Below are positions 1-6,027 of a DNA stretch of 9,996 nt, piece by piece. The notes under the pieces were generated by a model, which was not told where the DNA came from, ran no database searches, and saw only the letters and a list, made by a program, of their open reading frames with translations. Origin of the DNA: an uncultured Oscillospiraceae bacterium (GTDB lineage Bacteria; Bacillota; Clostridia; Oscillospirales; Oscillospiraceae); contig CAKTXB010000060.1 of the NCBI GenBank assembly GCA_934630555.1, forward strand, positions 1 through 9,996, written 5' to 3'. Both the position numbers and the translations under genes were made by a program. How positions within the stretch are numbered: position 1 is the stretch's first letter; the number at the start of each line of letters is the position of its first letter.

Positions 1-59
1 AACAAAAAACGGGCAACAGCGCAGCGCCTTGCCCCGCCGTAACACGAAACAAATCCAGC

Positions 60-132
60 TCGCGCCTTCGGCGCACTTGCTCGGCAGTGCAGCCGCCCAG
101 TGTAGATCGCGCCTCCGGCGCTCTCGAATGCA
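60..132. repeat. imperfect direct repeat, two copies (60-91 and 107-132)
   Basis: Both copies start with TCGCGCC, then three or so variable bases and GGCGC, which form a 5-bp stem with a 3-base loop (62-74, loop TTC; 109-121, loop TCC). Both continue to a CTCG...TGCA tail. The second copy is about six bases shorter in the tail. The loop changes leave the stem intact, which suggests a structured element and not chance similarity. Copies elsewhere in the genome would show whether it is a dispersed repeat. Confidence 0.5.
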
Positions 133-159
133 CCCCCGCGCCCCGGGGGATAATCCAAA

Positions 160-181
160 AAGGGGGCCCGCAGGCCCCCTT
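160..181 (-). terminator. 9-bp hairpin, terminator-like on the minus strand
   Basis: AAGGGGGCC at 160-168 pairs with GGCCCCCTT at 173-181 around a 4-base loop. Read on the minus strand the stem is followed by TTT and an AT-rich stretch (down to 151), as in an intrinsic terminator; on the plus strand there is no T run. No minus-strand gene ends here, so its role is unclear. The same arm sequence recurs in the next hairpin. Confidence 0.35.
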
Positions 182-198
182 GTGGCCGTTGGGGGATC

Positions 199-230
199 GT
201 CAAGGGGGCCATTCGGAAGGCCCCCTTGAC
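199..230. repeat. 12-bp perfect inverted repeat
   Basis: GTCAAGGGGGCC (199-210) is exactly complementary to GGCCCCCTTGAC (219-230) with an 8-base loop. Its inner nine base pairs are identical to the stem at 160-181, so the four arms can pair in alternative ways. No U tract follows on either strand. Confidence 0.6.
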
Positions 231-256
231 CGCCTTTCTTTACACCGCCGGCGGCG

Positions 257-281
257 CTTTCTTTCCCCGCGGGAAAGAAAG
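257..281. repeat. 11-bp perfect inverted repeat, 3-base loop
   Basis: CTTTCTTTCCC (257-267) pairs with GGGAAAGAAAG (271-281) around CGC. A 10-bp self-complementary block, CCGCCGGCGG, sits just upstream at 245-254. The next stem, six G (281-286) against six C (295-300), starts on the last base of this one, so the two are stacked end to end. Confidence 0.6.
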
Positions 282-326
282 GGGGGCCGAGCCGCCCCCC
301 TAGCAGGCACTGCCAGAAAAACCGTA

Positions 327-341
327 CAACCCAAAGGGTTG
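327..341. repeat. 6-bp hairpin with AAA loop
   Basis: CAACCC (327-332) and GGGTTG (336-341) flank AAA. The hairpin at 366-380 has the same design (CGGGGC, AAA, GCCCCG), so this looks like a recurring unit within the region and not a single accident. Neither is followed by a T run. Confidence 0.45.
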
Positions 342-365
342 CAACAAGCCAAAACCACAGGGCCC

Positions 366-380
366 CGGGGCAAAGCCCCG
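366..380. repeat. 6-bp GC hairpin with AAA loop
   Basis: CGGGGC (366-371) pairs with GCCCCG (375-380) around AAA. It lies 10 bases upstream of the -35 box of the ylmH promoter. It may mark the end of the structured element; no terminator tail is present on the plus strand. Confidence 0.45.
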
Positions 381-390
381 TACCCCCCTC

Positions 391-420
391 TTGCGCTCCC
401 GGCGCCCTCCATGCTATAAT
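391..420 (+). promoter_or_regulatory. sigma-A promoter of the ylmH operon
   Basis: A perfect TATAAT -10 box (415-420) carries an upstream TG (412-413, extended -10). TTGCGC at 391-396 gives a -35 match of TTG with an 18-base spacer. The start of transcription should fall near 427. This position rules out the in-frame ATG at 419 as the protein start, because that codon lies inside the -10 box. Confidence 0.75.
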
Positions 421-431
421 GCAGAAAACCC

Positions 432-450
432 CCGCACCCGCCGGGTGCGG
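432..450 (+). promoter_or_regulatory. leader hairpin just before the ylmH ribosome binding site
   Basis: CCGCACCC (432-439) pairs perfectly with GGGTGCGG (443-450) around a 3-base loop. It occupies nearly all of the predicted leader between the transcription start (about 427) and the Shine-Dalgarno sequence GAAAGGA (454-460). Its 3' foot is three bases from that site. It could tune translation or transcript stability; that role is inference. Confidence 0.45.
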
Positions 451-466
451 CACGAAAGGACACCCC

Positions 467-1252
467 ATGGACATCCGTCAGACCATCGCGCACCTTGCGC
501 AGGATAAAGCTGAGCAGCTCCTGCTCGTCCACATTGCCGAGCAGCTGCAAACTGCGCGTCAGCGCAATATCCCTGCCGCCACCGGCTTTCTCTCCGCGCG
601 GGAGCAAATGCTCGTCGCGCAGCTGTTCCCGCACGACCCGCCGCTGTTTTTCGGCGGCTGTGCCGGCGCAGAGCGCAAGGTCTGCTGCTATTTGCCCGAC
701 TACCTCGACGAAGCCTGGCTCACAAGCGACGATTCTCCACTCGCCGCCATCCGCGCCGCCTATTTTGAAGCCGACGCCCTCTCGCACCGCGACTTCCTCG
801 GCGCGCTCATGGGCGCCGGCGTCGCGCGCGATACCGTCGGCGACATTTATGTTTCCCCCGGCCAGTGTGACTTTGTCGTCCTGCGTGACCTGCAAAGCTA
901 CATCCTCCAGAACCTCACCGGCGCGGGCCGCACCAAGCTCACCCTTGCCCCGCTCCCCCTCTCCGCGCTTTCCGCCCCGCAGGCCGCCGTCAAAACGCGG
1001 CACGATACTGTCAGCTCGCTCCGGCTCGACAGCGTCCTCGCTGCGGCCTTTTCTCTCAGCCGCGGCAAAGCCGCCGCGCTCATTGAGGCCGGCCGTGTGG
1101 AGCTCAACCACACCCTCTGCCAAAAACCCGATAAGCCCGTCGCCCCCGGCGACATTTTCTCCGTCCGCGGTCTGGGCCGTGCCCGGCTCGACTCCGTAGA
1201 CGGCACCACAAAGAAAGGAAGGACCGGCCTCACCCTCAGCCGGTTTGTCTGA
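467..1252 (+). CDS. ylmH: YlmH/RqcP2-like S4-domain RNA-binding protein
   Basis: A 261-residue protein, about the length of B. subtilis YlmH (257). The C-terminal S4 RNA-binding domain spans roughly residues 184-245, with the family motif around SSLRLDSVLAAAFSLSR (183-199) and a glycine and asparagine turn GRVELN (209-214). The middle has the typical HRDFLGALMGAGV and GDIYV segments (107-129). YlmH binds the 50S subunit and peptidyl-tRNA and has been linked to ribosome-associated quality control; older work placed it in the ylmFGH division cluster. That division cluster is not seen around it here. The start at 467 is chosen because GAAAGGA lies six bases upstream and the upstream ATG at 419 is inside the promoter. 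It is the first gene of a compact operon, three bases ahead of the next. Confidence 0.88.
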   Translation: MDIRQTIAHLAQDKAEQLLLVHIAEQLQTARQRNIPAATGFLSAREQMLVAQLFPHDPPLFFGGCAGAERKVCCYLPDYLDEAWLTSDDSPLAAIRAAYFEADALSHRDFLGALMGAGVARDTVGDIYVSPGQCDFVVLRDLQSYILQNLTGAGRTKLTLAPLPLSALSAPQAAVKTRHDTVSSLRLDSVLAAAFSLSRGKAAALIEAGRVELNHTLCQKPDKPVAPGDIFSVRGLGRARLDSVDGTTKKGRTGLTLSRFV

Positions 1253-1255
1253 GCC

Positions 1256-1474
1256 ATGAATCAGGAAAAGATCGACCGCATCAACGCGCTGGCCCGCAAG
1301 GCCAAAACCGCAGACCTCACCCCCGAAGAGCTTGCCGAGCGCGACGCGCTCCGCCGCGAGTACATTGACAGCGTCAAGCAGAACCTCTGCGCCCACCTGG
1401 ACAACACCTGGGTCGTCGATGAAAAAGGCAGCAAGCGCAAGCTCACCCGCAAAACGCCGGAGCAGAAAAGCTGA
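1256..1474 (+). CDS. DUF896 (UPF0291, YnzC-like) small protein
   Basis: A 72-residue, highly charged protein with no membrane segment. It has the DUF896 pattern: KIDRINALARKAK (residues 5-17), LTPEELAERDALRREYID (21-38) and a conserved end SVKQNL near 39-44. In B. subtilis the homologue YnzC (77 residues) folds as a short helical hairpin with a flexible tail; its function is not settled, although it sits in the SOS-controlled yneA operon there. Here no division inhibitor or LexA box is visible. The gene starts three bases after the ylmH stop and has no clear Shine-Dalgarno sequence, so it probably depends on translational coupling. Its stop overlaps the next start by one base (TGATG). Confidence 0.88.
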   Translation: MNQEKIDRINALARKAKTADLTPEELAERDALRREYIDSVKQNLCAHLDNTWVVDEKGSKRKLTRKTPEQKS

Positions 1475-2853
1475 TGTCGCTGCTGAGTATCACGTTCCTG
1501 TTTTTCCTTCTCCCGGCGGCGCTCGTGTGCTTCTATGCCGTTCCGGCCCGGAAAAACACTCTGCGCGGCGCGGTGCTGCTGATCTTCAGTCTGCTGTTCG
1601 TTTTCCTCGTCCAGCCCAAAGCGCTGGCCGCCGTGCTCCTTACCTGCGCCGTCTGCTATCTCTGCGGCGCGGGCATTTCGCGCGCCCAAACCACCGCGGC
1701 CCGCAGGAGCCTTCTCCTCGCAGGCCTCGCGCTCTGCCTCGGCGCGCTGTGTTACTATAAATACGCCGCCCTCTTTGCCTCCGCCTTCGGCCTGCATCTG
1801 GCCGTGCCCGAAGCCCCGGCTGCTATCTCGTTCTATACCTTCCTCGCCGTGTCCTACCTTGCCGACGTCTATCGCGGTGCGTGCGCGGCTGAGCAAGATC
1901 CCGCCCGCCTCGCGCTCTACCTCACAGCCTTCCCCAAATTCCTGCAAGGCCCGCTCCCGCGCTATGGCGCGCTGCAAGCCAGCCTCTTCCCCGCCCGCCC
2001 CACGCTGGACCAAATGGCCTCCGGCGCAGAGCGCGTCGTCTGCGGCATGGGCAAAAAGCTCCTGCTCGCCGCCGCCGCGCAGGGCGCCGCAGAAGCGCTG
2101 CTCGATGGCGCCGCCCTCTCCTGCCCCGCCGCATGGCTCGGTGCGGCGTGCTACGCGTGGCAGATCTACTTTGACTTCTCCGGCTACACCGACATGGCCA
2201 TCGGCCTTGGACAGCTGTTTGGCCTGCCCCTGCCCGAAAACTTCACCTACCCCTACTGCGCCCAGTCCGTCACCGACTTCTGGCGGCGCTGGCACATCAC
2301 GCTCTCGCAGTGGTTCCGCGACTATGTCTACATTCCCCTCGGCGGCAACCGCCGCGGCCTCGCCCGGCAAATTCTGAACCTGCTCGTCGTCTGGGCGCTC
2401 ACCGGCCTCTGGCACGGCGCAAACTGGAACTTCCTGCTCTGGGGGCTGTACTTTGCCGTGCTGCTCATCGCCGAAAAAGCCTTTCTCGGCAAGCTCCTGC
2501 AAAAGCTCCCCCGCGCGCTGCGCCATGTCTACGCCGTGCTCTGCATCCTCCTCGGCTGGGTCATCTTCCGCACGCAGAGCCTCGCGGCGCTCGCGCAGCT
2601 TTTCTCCACGCTCTTCACCGGCGGCGCGCCGGTCGCCGCCGCGCCGTTTGTCTATGTTCTGCGGCAATATGGTCTGGAGCTGCTCTTTGCGCTCCTGCTC
2701 TCCGCCCCGCTCGGCAAGCGCCTGCTGGACGCGCTCCGGCGCACCCGCGCGGGCCGCGCCGTCCGATACGCCCTGCTGCTCCTGATCTTCGCGCTTTCCC
2801 TGCTGGCCCTCATGCGCAGCGGCGTCAACACGTTTATCTACGCGCAGTTTTAA
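1474..2853 (+). CDS. MBOAT-family membrane O-acyltransferase (AlgI/DltB-like)
   Basis: A 459-residue polytopic membrane protein; long hydrophobic segments fill residues 1-100, 195-235 and the C-terminal third. MBOAT marks are clear: SFYTFLAVSYLADVYRG (about 115-131), FPKFLQGPLPRY, YFDFSGYTDMAIG, then DFWRRWHITLS with His274 and GLWHGANWNF with His314, the expected catalytic histidine. Family members such as AlgI move acyl groups, usually acetyl, from the cytoplasm across the membrane for transfer to a secreted or wall polymer. No dltA, dltC or dltD is nearby, so D-alanylation is unlikely. The DHHW-type gene ten bases downstream is the expected extracellular partner. The start overlaps the DUF896 stop by one base; GGAG (1459-1462) is a weak ribosome site. 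The acceptor polymer cannot be read from the sequence. Confidence 0.9.
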   Translation: MSLLSITFLFFLLPAALVCFYAVPARKNTLRGAVLLIFSLLFVFLVQPKALAAVLLTCAVCYLCGAGISRAQTTAARRSLLLAGLALCLGALCYYKYAALFASAFGLHLAVPEAPAAISFYTFLAVSYLADVYRGACAAEQDPARLALYLTAFPKFLQGPLPRYGALQASLFPARPTLDQMASGAERVVCGMGKKLLLAAAAQGAAEALLDGAALSCPAAWLGAACYAWQIYFDFSGYTDMAIGLGQLFGLPLPENFTYPYCAQSVTDFWRRWHITLSQWFRDYVYIPLGGNRRGLARQILNLLVVWALTGLWHGANWNFLLWGLYFAVLLIAEKAFLGKLLQKLPRALRHVYAVLCILLGWVIFRTQSLAALAQLFSTLFTGGAPVAAAPFVYVLRQYGLELLFALLLSAPLGKRLLDALRRTRAGRAVRYALLLLIFALSLLALMRSGVNTFIYAQF

Positions 2854-2863
2854 GGAGGCCCAC

Positions 2864-4021
2864 ATGAACCTGAAAAAAGCCTTCCTCACGCTCTTCCTCG
2901 CCGCGCTTTTCACAGGCGGCGTTCTGACATTCGCGCTCTGCACCCGCAGCAGCGGCTGGTCGCTCTATGAAAACCGCGCTCTTGCCGGCGCGCCGGACAT
3001 CACGGCCCGGTCCGTTCTCTCCGGGGCCGCCGCCACGCAGCTGGAAGACTGCCTGCGCGACCATTTCGTCCTGCGCGAAAAGCTGCTCAAGCTCGCCACG
3101 CGCCTGTCGCTTCTGCGCAGGCAGGCCGTCACCAACGGCGTTGTTTCGACCTCCGACGCGCTCCTGCCCGAGCCGCTTCAAAAAACGGCCGATCCCGCGC
3201 AGCTGGCAGCCGACGCGCAGACCATTGCCGCCCGCATTGCCGCCGTGCAGAAAACCGTCGGATCCTACGGCGGCACACTGCTCTACATCCACGTGCCCGA
3301 GCAGCGCTCTGTTCTGCGTGACCGCTACCCCGATTGGATGCCCTCCGACGGCGCGTATCTCGACGCCGCCTCTGCGGCGCTTCTCGACGCGCTTCGCGCC
3401 CAAAACGTGCCCACGCTCGACCTCACGGACGCGCTCCGGCAAAACGCCGAAATGCTCTATTTTTCGACAGACCACCACTTTGACCTGAGCGGCGCGGATC
3501 TCGTCTACCAAACCGTCTGCCGGCAACCCCAAGTGCAACTTTTGGGTGTAACAGCCCTTCAAAACACCATCTTTGAAGCAAAAAACCCCTTTTTGGGCAC
3601 GTATGGACGCGAGTTATTCGCCCAAAGCCCCCTCACAGAATCGCTCCAAATTTACACTCCCACCGTGCCTTATACACGGTTCGACAACGGTCAGCCCTCC
3701 GACACACCGCTCATCGCCGTGCCTGAAAATGCACAAACCACGGTTTTTTATGCAGCCTACATGGGCGGTGACATCGGCGAGACCATCCTGCAAACAAACC
3801 GTCCGGAGCTGCCCAGCGTTCTGCTCGTCGGTGATTCGTTTACGAATCCCGTCGAAACGCTGCTCTATCAGAGCTTTGATGAGACCCGCAGCCTCGATTT
3901 CCGGCATTATTCCGACAAAACCCTTACCGAATACCTGCAAGCCTACCAGCCCGAGCTCGTCCTCATCCTCCGTGACGACGTCAGCTGCCTCACGCTGACT
4001 GGCAACGGCGACCTGCAATAA
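2864..4021 (+). CDS. DHHW/AlgJ-like SGNH-type protein, MBOAT partner
   Basis: A 385-residue protein with an N-terminal signal anchor (lysines at 4-5, hydrophobic stretch 6-25), so the rest should be outside the membrane. Two catalytic-type blocks are visible: TDHHFDLSGA with Asp203-His204-His205, and LLVGDSFTNP with the nucleophile candidate Ser325 in a GDS motif. This order (DHH before GDS) matches the DHHW and AlgJ/AlgX families, which finish O-acetylation of exported polysaccharide. The name-giving Trp is Phe206 here. SLYENRALA near 33-41 is also a common family segment. A strong ribosome site AAGGAGG (2852-2858) overlaps the MBOAT stop. The two genes form a functional pair by position. 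The acetyl acceptor is unknown; a pure esterase role is possible. Confidence 0.85.
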   Translation: MNLKKAFLTLFLAALFTGGVLTFALCTRSSGWSLYENRALAGAPDITARSVLSGAAATQLEDCLRDHFVLREKLLKLATRLSLLRRQAVTNGVVSTSDALLPEPLQKTADPAQLAADAQTIAARIAAVQKTVGSYGGTLLYIHVPEQRSVLRDRYPDWMPSDGAYLDAASAALLDALRAQNVPTLDLTDALRQNAEMLYFSTDHHFDLSGADLVYQTVCRQPQVQLLGVTALQNTIFEAKNPFLGTYGRELFAQSPLTESLQIYTPTVPYTRFDNGQPSDTPLIAVPENAQTTVFYAAYMGGDIGETILQTNRPELPSVLLVGDSFTNPVETLLYQSFDETRSLDFRHYSDKTLTEYLQAYQPELVLILRDDVSCLTLTGNGDLQ

Positions 4022-4025
4022 ATAA

Positions 4026-4067
4026 GCGGCGTTTGTATGGATTTTCCATACAAACGCCGTGATTTTT
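4026..4067 (+). terminator. intrinsic terminator between convergent genes
   Basis: CGGCGTTTGTATGGA (4027-4041) pairs perfectly with 4045-4059 around a 3-base T loop: 15 bp followed by TGATTTTTT. It starts five bases after the DHHW-gene stop and ends before the stop of the convergent nucleoside hydrolase (4073). On the minus strand the tail is only TTATTTATT after the stem, so it may serve both genes but is stronger for the plus-strand operon. Confidence 0.9.
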
Positions 4068-4072
4068 TAACT

Positions 4073-4987
4073 TTATTGCGCAATGCCGTGCAAAAATCCG
4101 CCAAGATACGCGCCAATGGCCTCCGCGTTCGCGTCCATGGCCACTGTGCAGTTCGGCGTGCCTTCCCGCACTGCTGTCTGCCCCAGATGCGCCCCATCCT
4201 CCAAACAGACGTGCACGTTCATCCGCGCACACGTGAACCACTCCGGGTGCGTCAGCATCAGCACGCAGATCGCGTCATGGATGACCATGCCCGCAATGCC
4301 GGCATTCTTGTACGCGTCCACATAATCGTGCAGCATGGCCGGAATGAGCTGCCCCATCCGTGTGCGCCCCGGCTGTGGGATCATGCTGCGCGGCATGACG
4401 CACGCGTGCGTCGCGTCCAGCCCCACCATTTCGACCGGGATCCCGCTGGAAAACACTTTTTCGGCAGCTTCCGGGTCGGCCAAAATGTTAAATTCCGCAA
4501 ATTCCGACGCATTGCCCAACCGGATGCCGCCGCCCATGATCAGCACGTTCCTGATCCGCGGCGCAATATCCGGCGCGGCCTGCAATGCAAACGCCACATC
4601 CGTCAGCGGCCCCAGCGATACCACCTCCAGCGCGCCGTCATATTTCCGCGCCATCCGCGCGGCAAATTCCGCCGCGTTTTCGTCCGATACCGGCAGTGTT
4701 GCGTAGGCTTCGACGTGTTTCCCCAGCCCGCTTTTGCCGTGGACGTACGCCGCCGTGCGCGCCGGGCGGCAAAGCGGCTTCGCGCTGCCCGCCAGCACCG
4801 GGATCTCCGGCCGGTCGTTCAGCTCCTTGCATAGCAGCGCATTGTTCACCGTGATGTTCAGCCCCACGTTGCCGCTCAGGCTCACAATGCCGCAAATTTC
4901 AAATTCCGCGTCGCGCATCAGCATCGAAAGCGCCACAAAATCGTCGATCCCCGGGTCGGTATAAACAAGGATCGGTCGAACAGCCAT
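4073..4987 (-). CDS. nucleoside hydrolase (IUNH family)
   Basis: A 304-residue enzyme of the inosine/uridine-preferring nucleoside hydrolase family, which cleaves the N-glycosidic bond of ribonucleosides to base and ribose in the cytoplasm. The N-terminal calcium motif reads TDPGIDD (residues 10-16; Asp11, Asp15, Asp16), followed by SGNVGLNITVNNA (38-50), LGPLTDVA (125-132), MGGG (151-154), EFNILADPEAA (165-175) and the His237-Asp238 pair in VIHDAICVL. All fit the family. The first Asp of the usual DxDxxxDD is Tyr9; that residue is not one of the calcium ligands in the Crithidia enzyme as I recall it. The start at 4987 is preferred over one 12 codons upstream because GGAGGT (4996-5001) lies eight bases before it. 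Base preference cannot be told. It is divergent from the SDR gene. Confidence 0.9.
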   Translation of the reverse strand: MAVRPILVYTDPGIDDFVALSMLMRDAEFEICGIVSLSGNVGLNITVNNALLCKELNDRPEIPVLAGSAKPLCRPARTAAYVHGKSGLGKHVEAYATLPVSDENAAEFAARMARKYDGALEVVSLGPLTDVAFALQAAPDIAPRIRNVLIMGGGIRLGNASEFAEFNILADPEAAEKVFSSGIPVEMVGLDATHACVMPRSMIPQPGRTRMGQLIPAMLHDYVDAYKNAGIAGMVIHDAICVLMLTHPEWFTCARMNVHVCLEDGAHLGQTAVREGTPNCTVAMDANAEAIGAYLGGFLHGIAQ

Positions 4988-5012
4988 AGAAAGCCACCTC
5001 CATTTGCGGATA

Positions 5013-5040
5013 TTTTTACACAAATTTATTCTTTTTGCAA
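5013..5040 (-). promoter_or_regulatory. candidate promoter of the nucleoside hydrolase gene
   Basis: On the minus strand TTGCAA (5035-5040) is followed after 16 bases by TAAAAA (5013-5018). The -10 match is modest, and nearby AT-rich hexamers (for example at 5011-5016) could serve instead. The -35 hexamer is one arm of the inverted repeat at 5035-5054. Confidence 0.45.
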
Positions 5041-5054
5041 GTCCGCTCTTGCAA
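5035..5054. promoter_or_regulatory. inverted repeat spanning both divergent -35 boxes
   Basis: TTGCAAG (5035-5041) and CTTGCAA (5048-5054) are exact inverted copies separated by six bases. The left arm contains the -35 hexamer of the minus-strand promoter and the right arm that of the plus-strand promoter. A dimeric regulator bound here would cover both. The size, 20 bp with a short centre, suits many bacterial dimeric regulators; which one is unknown. Confidence 0.45.
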
Positions 5055-5063
5055 TCGCAGGAA
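5049..5063 (+). promoter_or_regulatory. possible cre (CcpA) site overlapping the SDR -35 box
   Basis: The 15 bases fit the Firmicutes cre consensus WTGNAANCGNWNNCW at nine of its ten defined positions; only the C at position 14 is missing (A here). A site covering the -35 box would give carbon catabolite repression, which suits a sugar-alcohol gene. It overlaps the inverted repeat at 5035-5054, so only one of the two readings may be functional. Confidence 0.35.
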
Positions 5064-5076
5064 AAACGTATATAAT
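5049..5076 (+). promoter_or_regulatory. sigma-A promoter of the SDR-PHP pair
   Basis: TTGCAA (5049-5054), a 16-base spacer and TATAAT (5071-5076) give a strong match, placing the transcription start near 5083. This excludes the in-frame ATG at 5035 as the start of the SDR. The leader that follows (5085-5118) is almost free of G and rich in A and C. Confidence 0.7.
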
Positions 5077-5148
5077 TTACTTGTACAAACCGAACAAAAC
5101 CAACAAACCCAACAACTCATTTTACAAATACGGAAAGGAACTGACACT

Positions 5149-6027
5149 ATGAGCGTCGATATGACAAAATGGTGCGAAATCGCCAAGCAGAACATCCACA
5201 AGCGTCCGGCCGGCCAAGGCCGCATGAGCGGCAAGATCTGCATCGTGACCGGTGCCGCGCAGGGCTTCGGCAAGGGCATCGCCGAGGAGCTGTATAAGGA
5301 GGGTGCGACCGTCGTCATCGCCGATATGAATGAGCCGCTGGCCAAGCAGGTCGCCGAGGAGTTCGGCGAGCGCGCCGTTTCCATTGCGGTCAACGTCTAT
5401 GATGAAGAGAGCGTCGCCGCCATGGTGGGCAAAACTGTGGAGCTTTTTGGCGGTCTGGATCTCATGCTGTCGAATGCGGGCGTCGTCCGCTCCGGCCCGA
5501 TCGCACAGGTGGAAAAAAAGGACTTCGAGTTCGTCACCAACATCAACTACACCGGTTACTTCCTCTGCGCCAAGTATGCCGCCATCATCATGCAGGCCCA
5601 GCATGAGGCGGATCCCGAGGCCACGTTTGACATCGTCACCCTCAACTCCAAGTCCGGTCTGGAGGGCTCGAACAAGAACTTTGCCTACGCGGGCTCGAAA
5701 TTCGGCGGCATTGGTCTGACGCAGTCGTTTGCGCTCGAGCTGTGCGCCTATAACATCAAGGTCAACGCCGTCTGCCCGGGCAACTATCTCGATGGCCCGC
5801 TGTGGTCCGATCCCGACCGCGGCCTGTTCGTGCAGTATCTGAACGCCGGCAAGGTTCCGGGTGCCAAGACCGTCGCCGATGTGCGCCGCTACTATGAGGC
5901 CAAGGTGCCCATGAACCGTGGCTGTCTGCCCATCGACGTCGCCCGCGCCGTCATGTACTGCGTGGAGCAGAAGTACGAAACCGGTCAGGCCATCCCCGTC
6001 ACCGGCGGTCAGGTCATGCTGAACTGA
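5149..6027 (+). CDS. SDR dehydrogenase, sorbitol-6-phosphate dehydrogenase-like
   Basis: A 292-residue short-chain dehydrogenase/reductase. The Rossmann motif TGAAQGFG is at 34-41, Asp59 at the end of the second strand suggests NAD rather than NADP, NAG is at 109-111, and the catalytic set is Ser167, Tyr180 and Lys184. The C-terminal half closely follows E. coli SrlD from memory: NSKSG, KFGGIGLTQS (184-193), KVPMNRGC (252-259) and a final TGGQVM. That makes oxidation of a sugar alcohol or its phosphate to a ketose form the best guess; the true substrate is not shown. It is longer than SrlD by about 30 residues, mostly an N-terminal lead of 25 residues before the fold. AAAGGA (5134-5139) lies nine bases before the start. 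A PHP gene follows after 53 bases, probably in the same transcript. Confidence 0.85.
   Translation: MSVDMTKWCEIAKQNIHKRPAGQGRMSGKICIVTGAAQGFGKGIAEELYKEGATVVIADMNEPLAKQVAEEFGERAVSIAVNVYDEESVAAMVGKTVELFGGLDLMLSNAGVVRSGPIAQVEKKDFEFVTNINYTGYFLCAKYAAIIMQAQHEADPEATFDIVTLNSKSGLEGSNKNFAYAGSKFGGIGLTQSFALELCAYNIKVNAVCPGNYLDGPLWSDPDRGLFVQYLNAGKVPGAKTVADVRRYYEAKVPMNRGCLPIDVARAVMYCVEQKYETGQAIPVTGGQVMLN

Larger units (their letters stand above)
1..413. other. gene-free region rich in hairpins
   Basis: No reading frame here looks like a real protein; the frames that stay open are low-complexity, and the long minus-strand one is antisense to the ylmH gene. The stretch holds at least six clean stem-loops between 160 and 380 and two related GC-rich mini-hairpins at 62-74 and 109-121. 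The first 58 bases show nothing I can identify. The sequence ends directly in the promoter of the next gene. It could be a repeat-type intergenic element or a non-coding RNA; I cannot decide from one copy. Confidence 0.7.

Noticed and set aside
60..380. CRISPR array
   Set aside because: The hairpins differ in sequence and spacing; there are no regular repeats with unique spacers and no cas genes.
1..413. tRNA or other known RNA gene
   Set aside because: I looked for cloverleaf features and conserved TTCGA-type arms and found no consistent fold; the stems are simple hairpins.
419..466. ATG at 419 as the ylmH start
   Set aside because: It lies inside the TATAAT box; the ATG at 467 has a ribosome site and matches the family N-terminus.
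200..2943. Two long minus-strand open frames (200-1396 and 1261-2943)
   Set aside because: They are antisense to ylmH, DUF896 and MBOAT genes, which have clear family motifs, ribosome sites and tight spacing. Their translations are low-complexity and match no family I know.
3526..3550. Inverted repeat CCCAAGT / ACTTTTGGG inside the DHHW gene
   Set aside because: Imperfect with bulged bases and within a continuous coding frame; no sign of an insertion.
5035..5148. ATG at 5035 as the SDR start
   Set aside because: It is upstream of the promoter and its 38 extra residues are low-complexity; the ATG at 5149 has a proper ribosome site.
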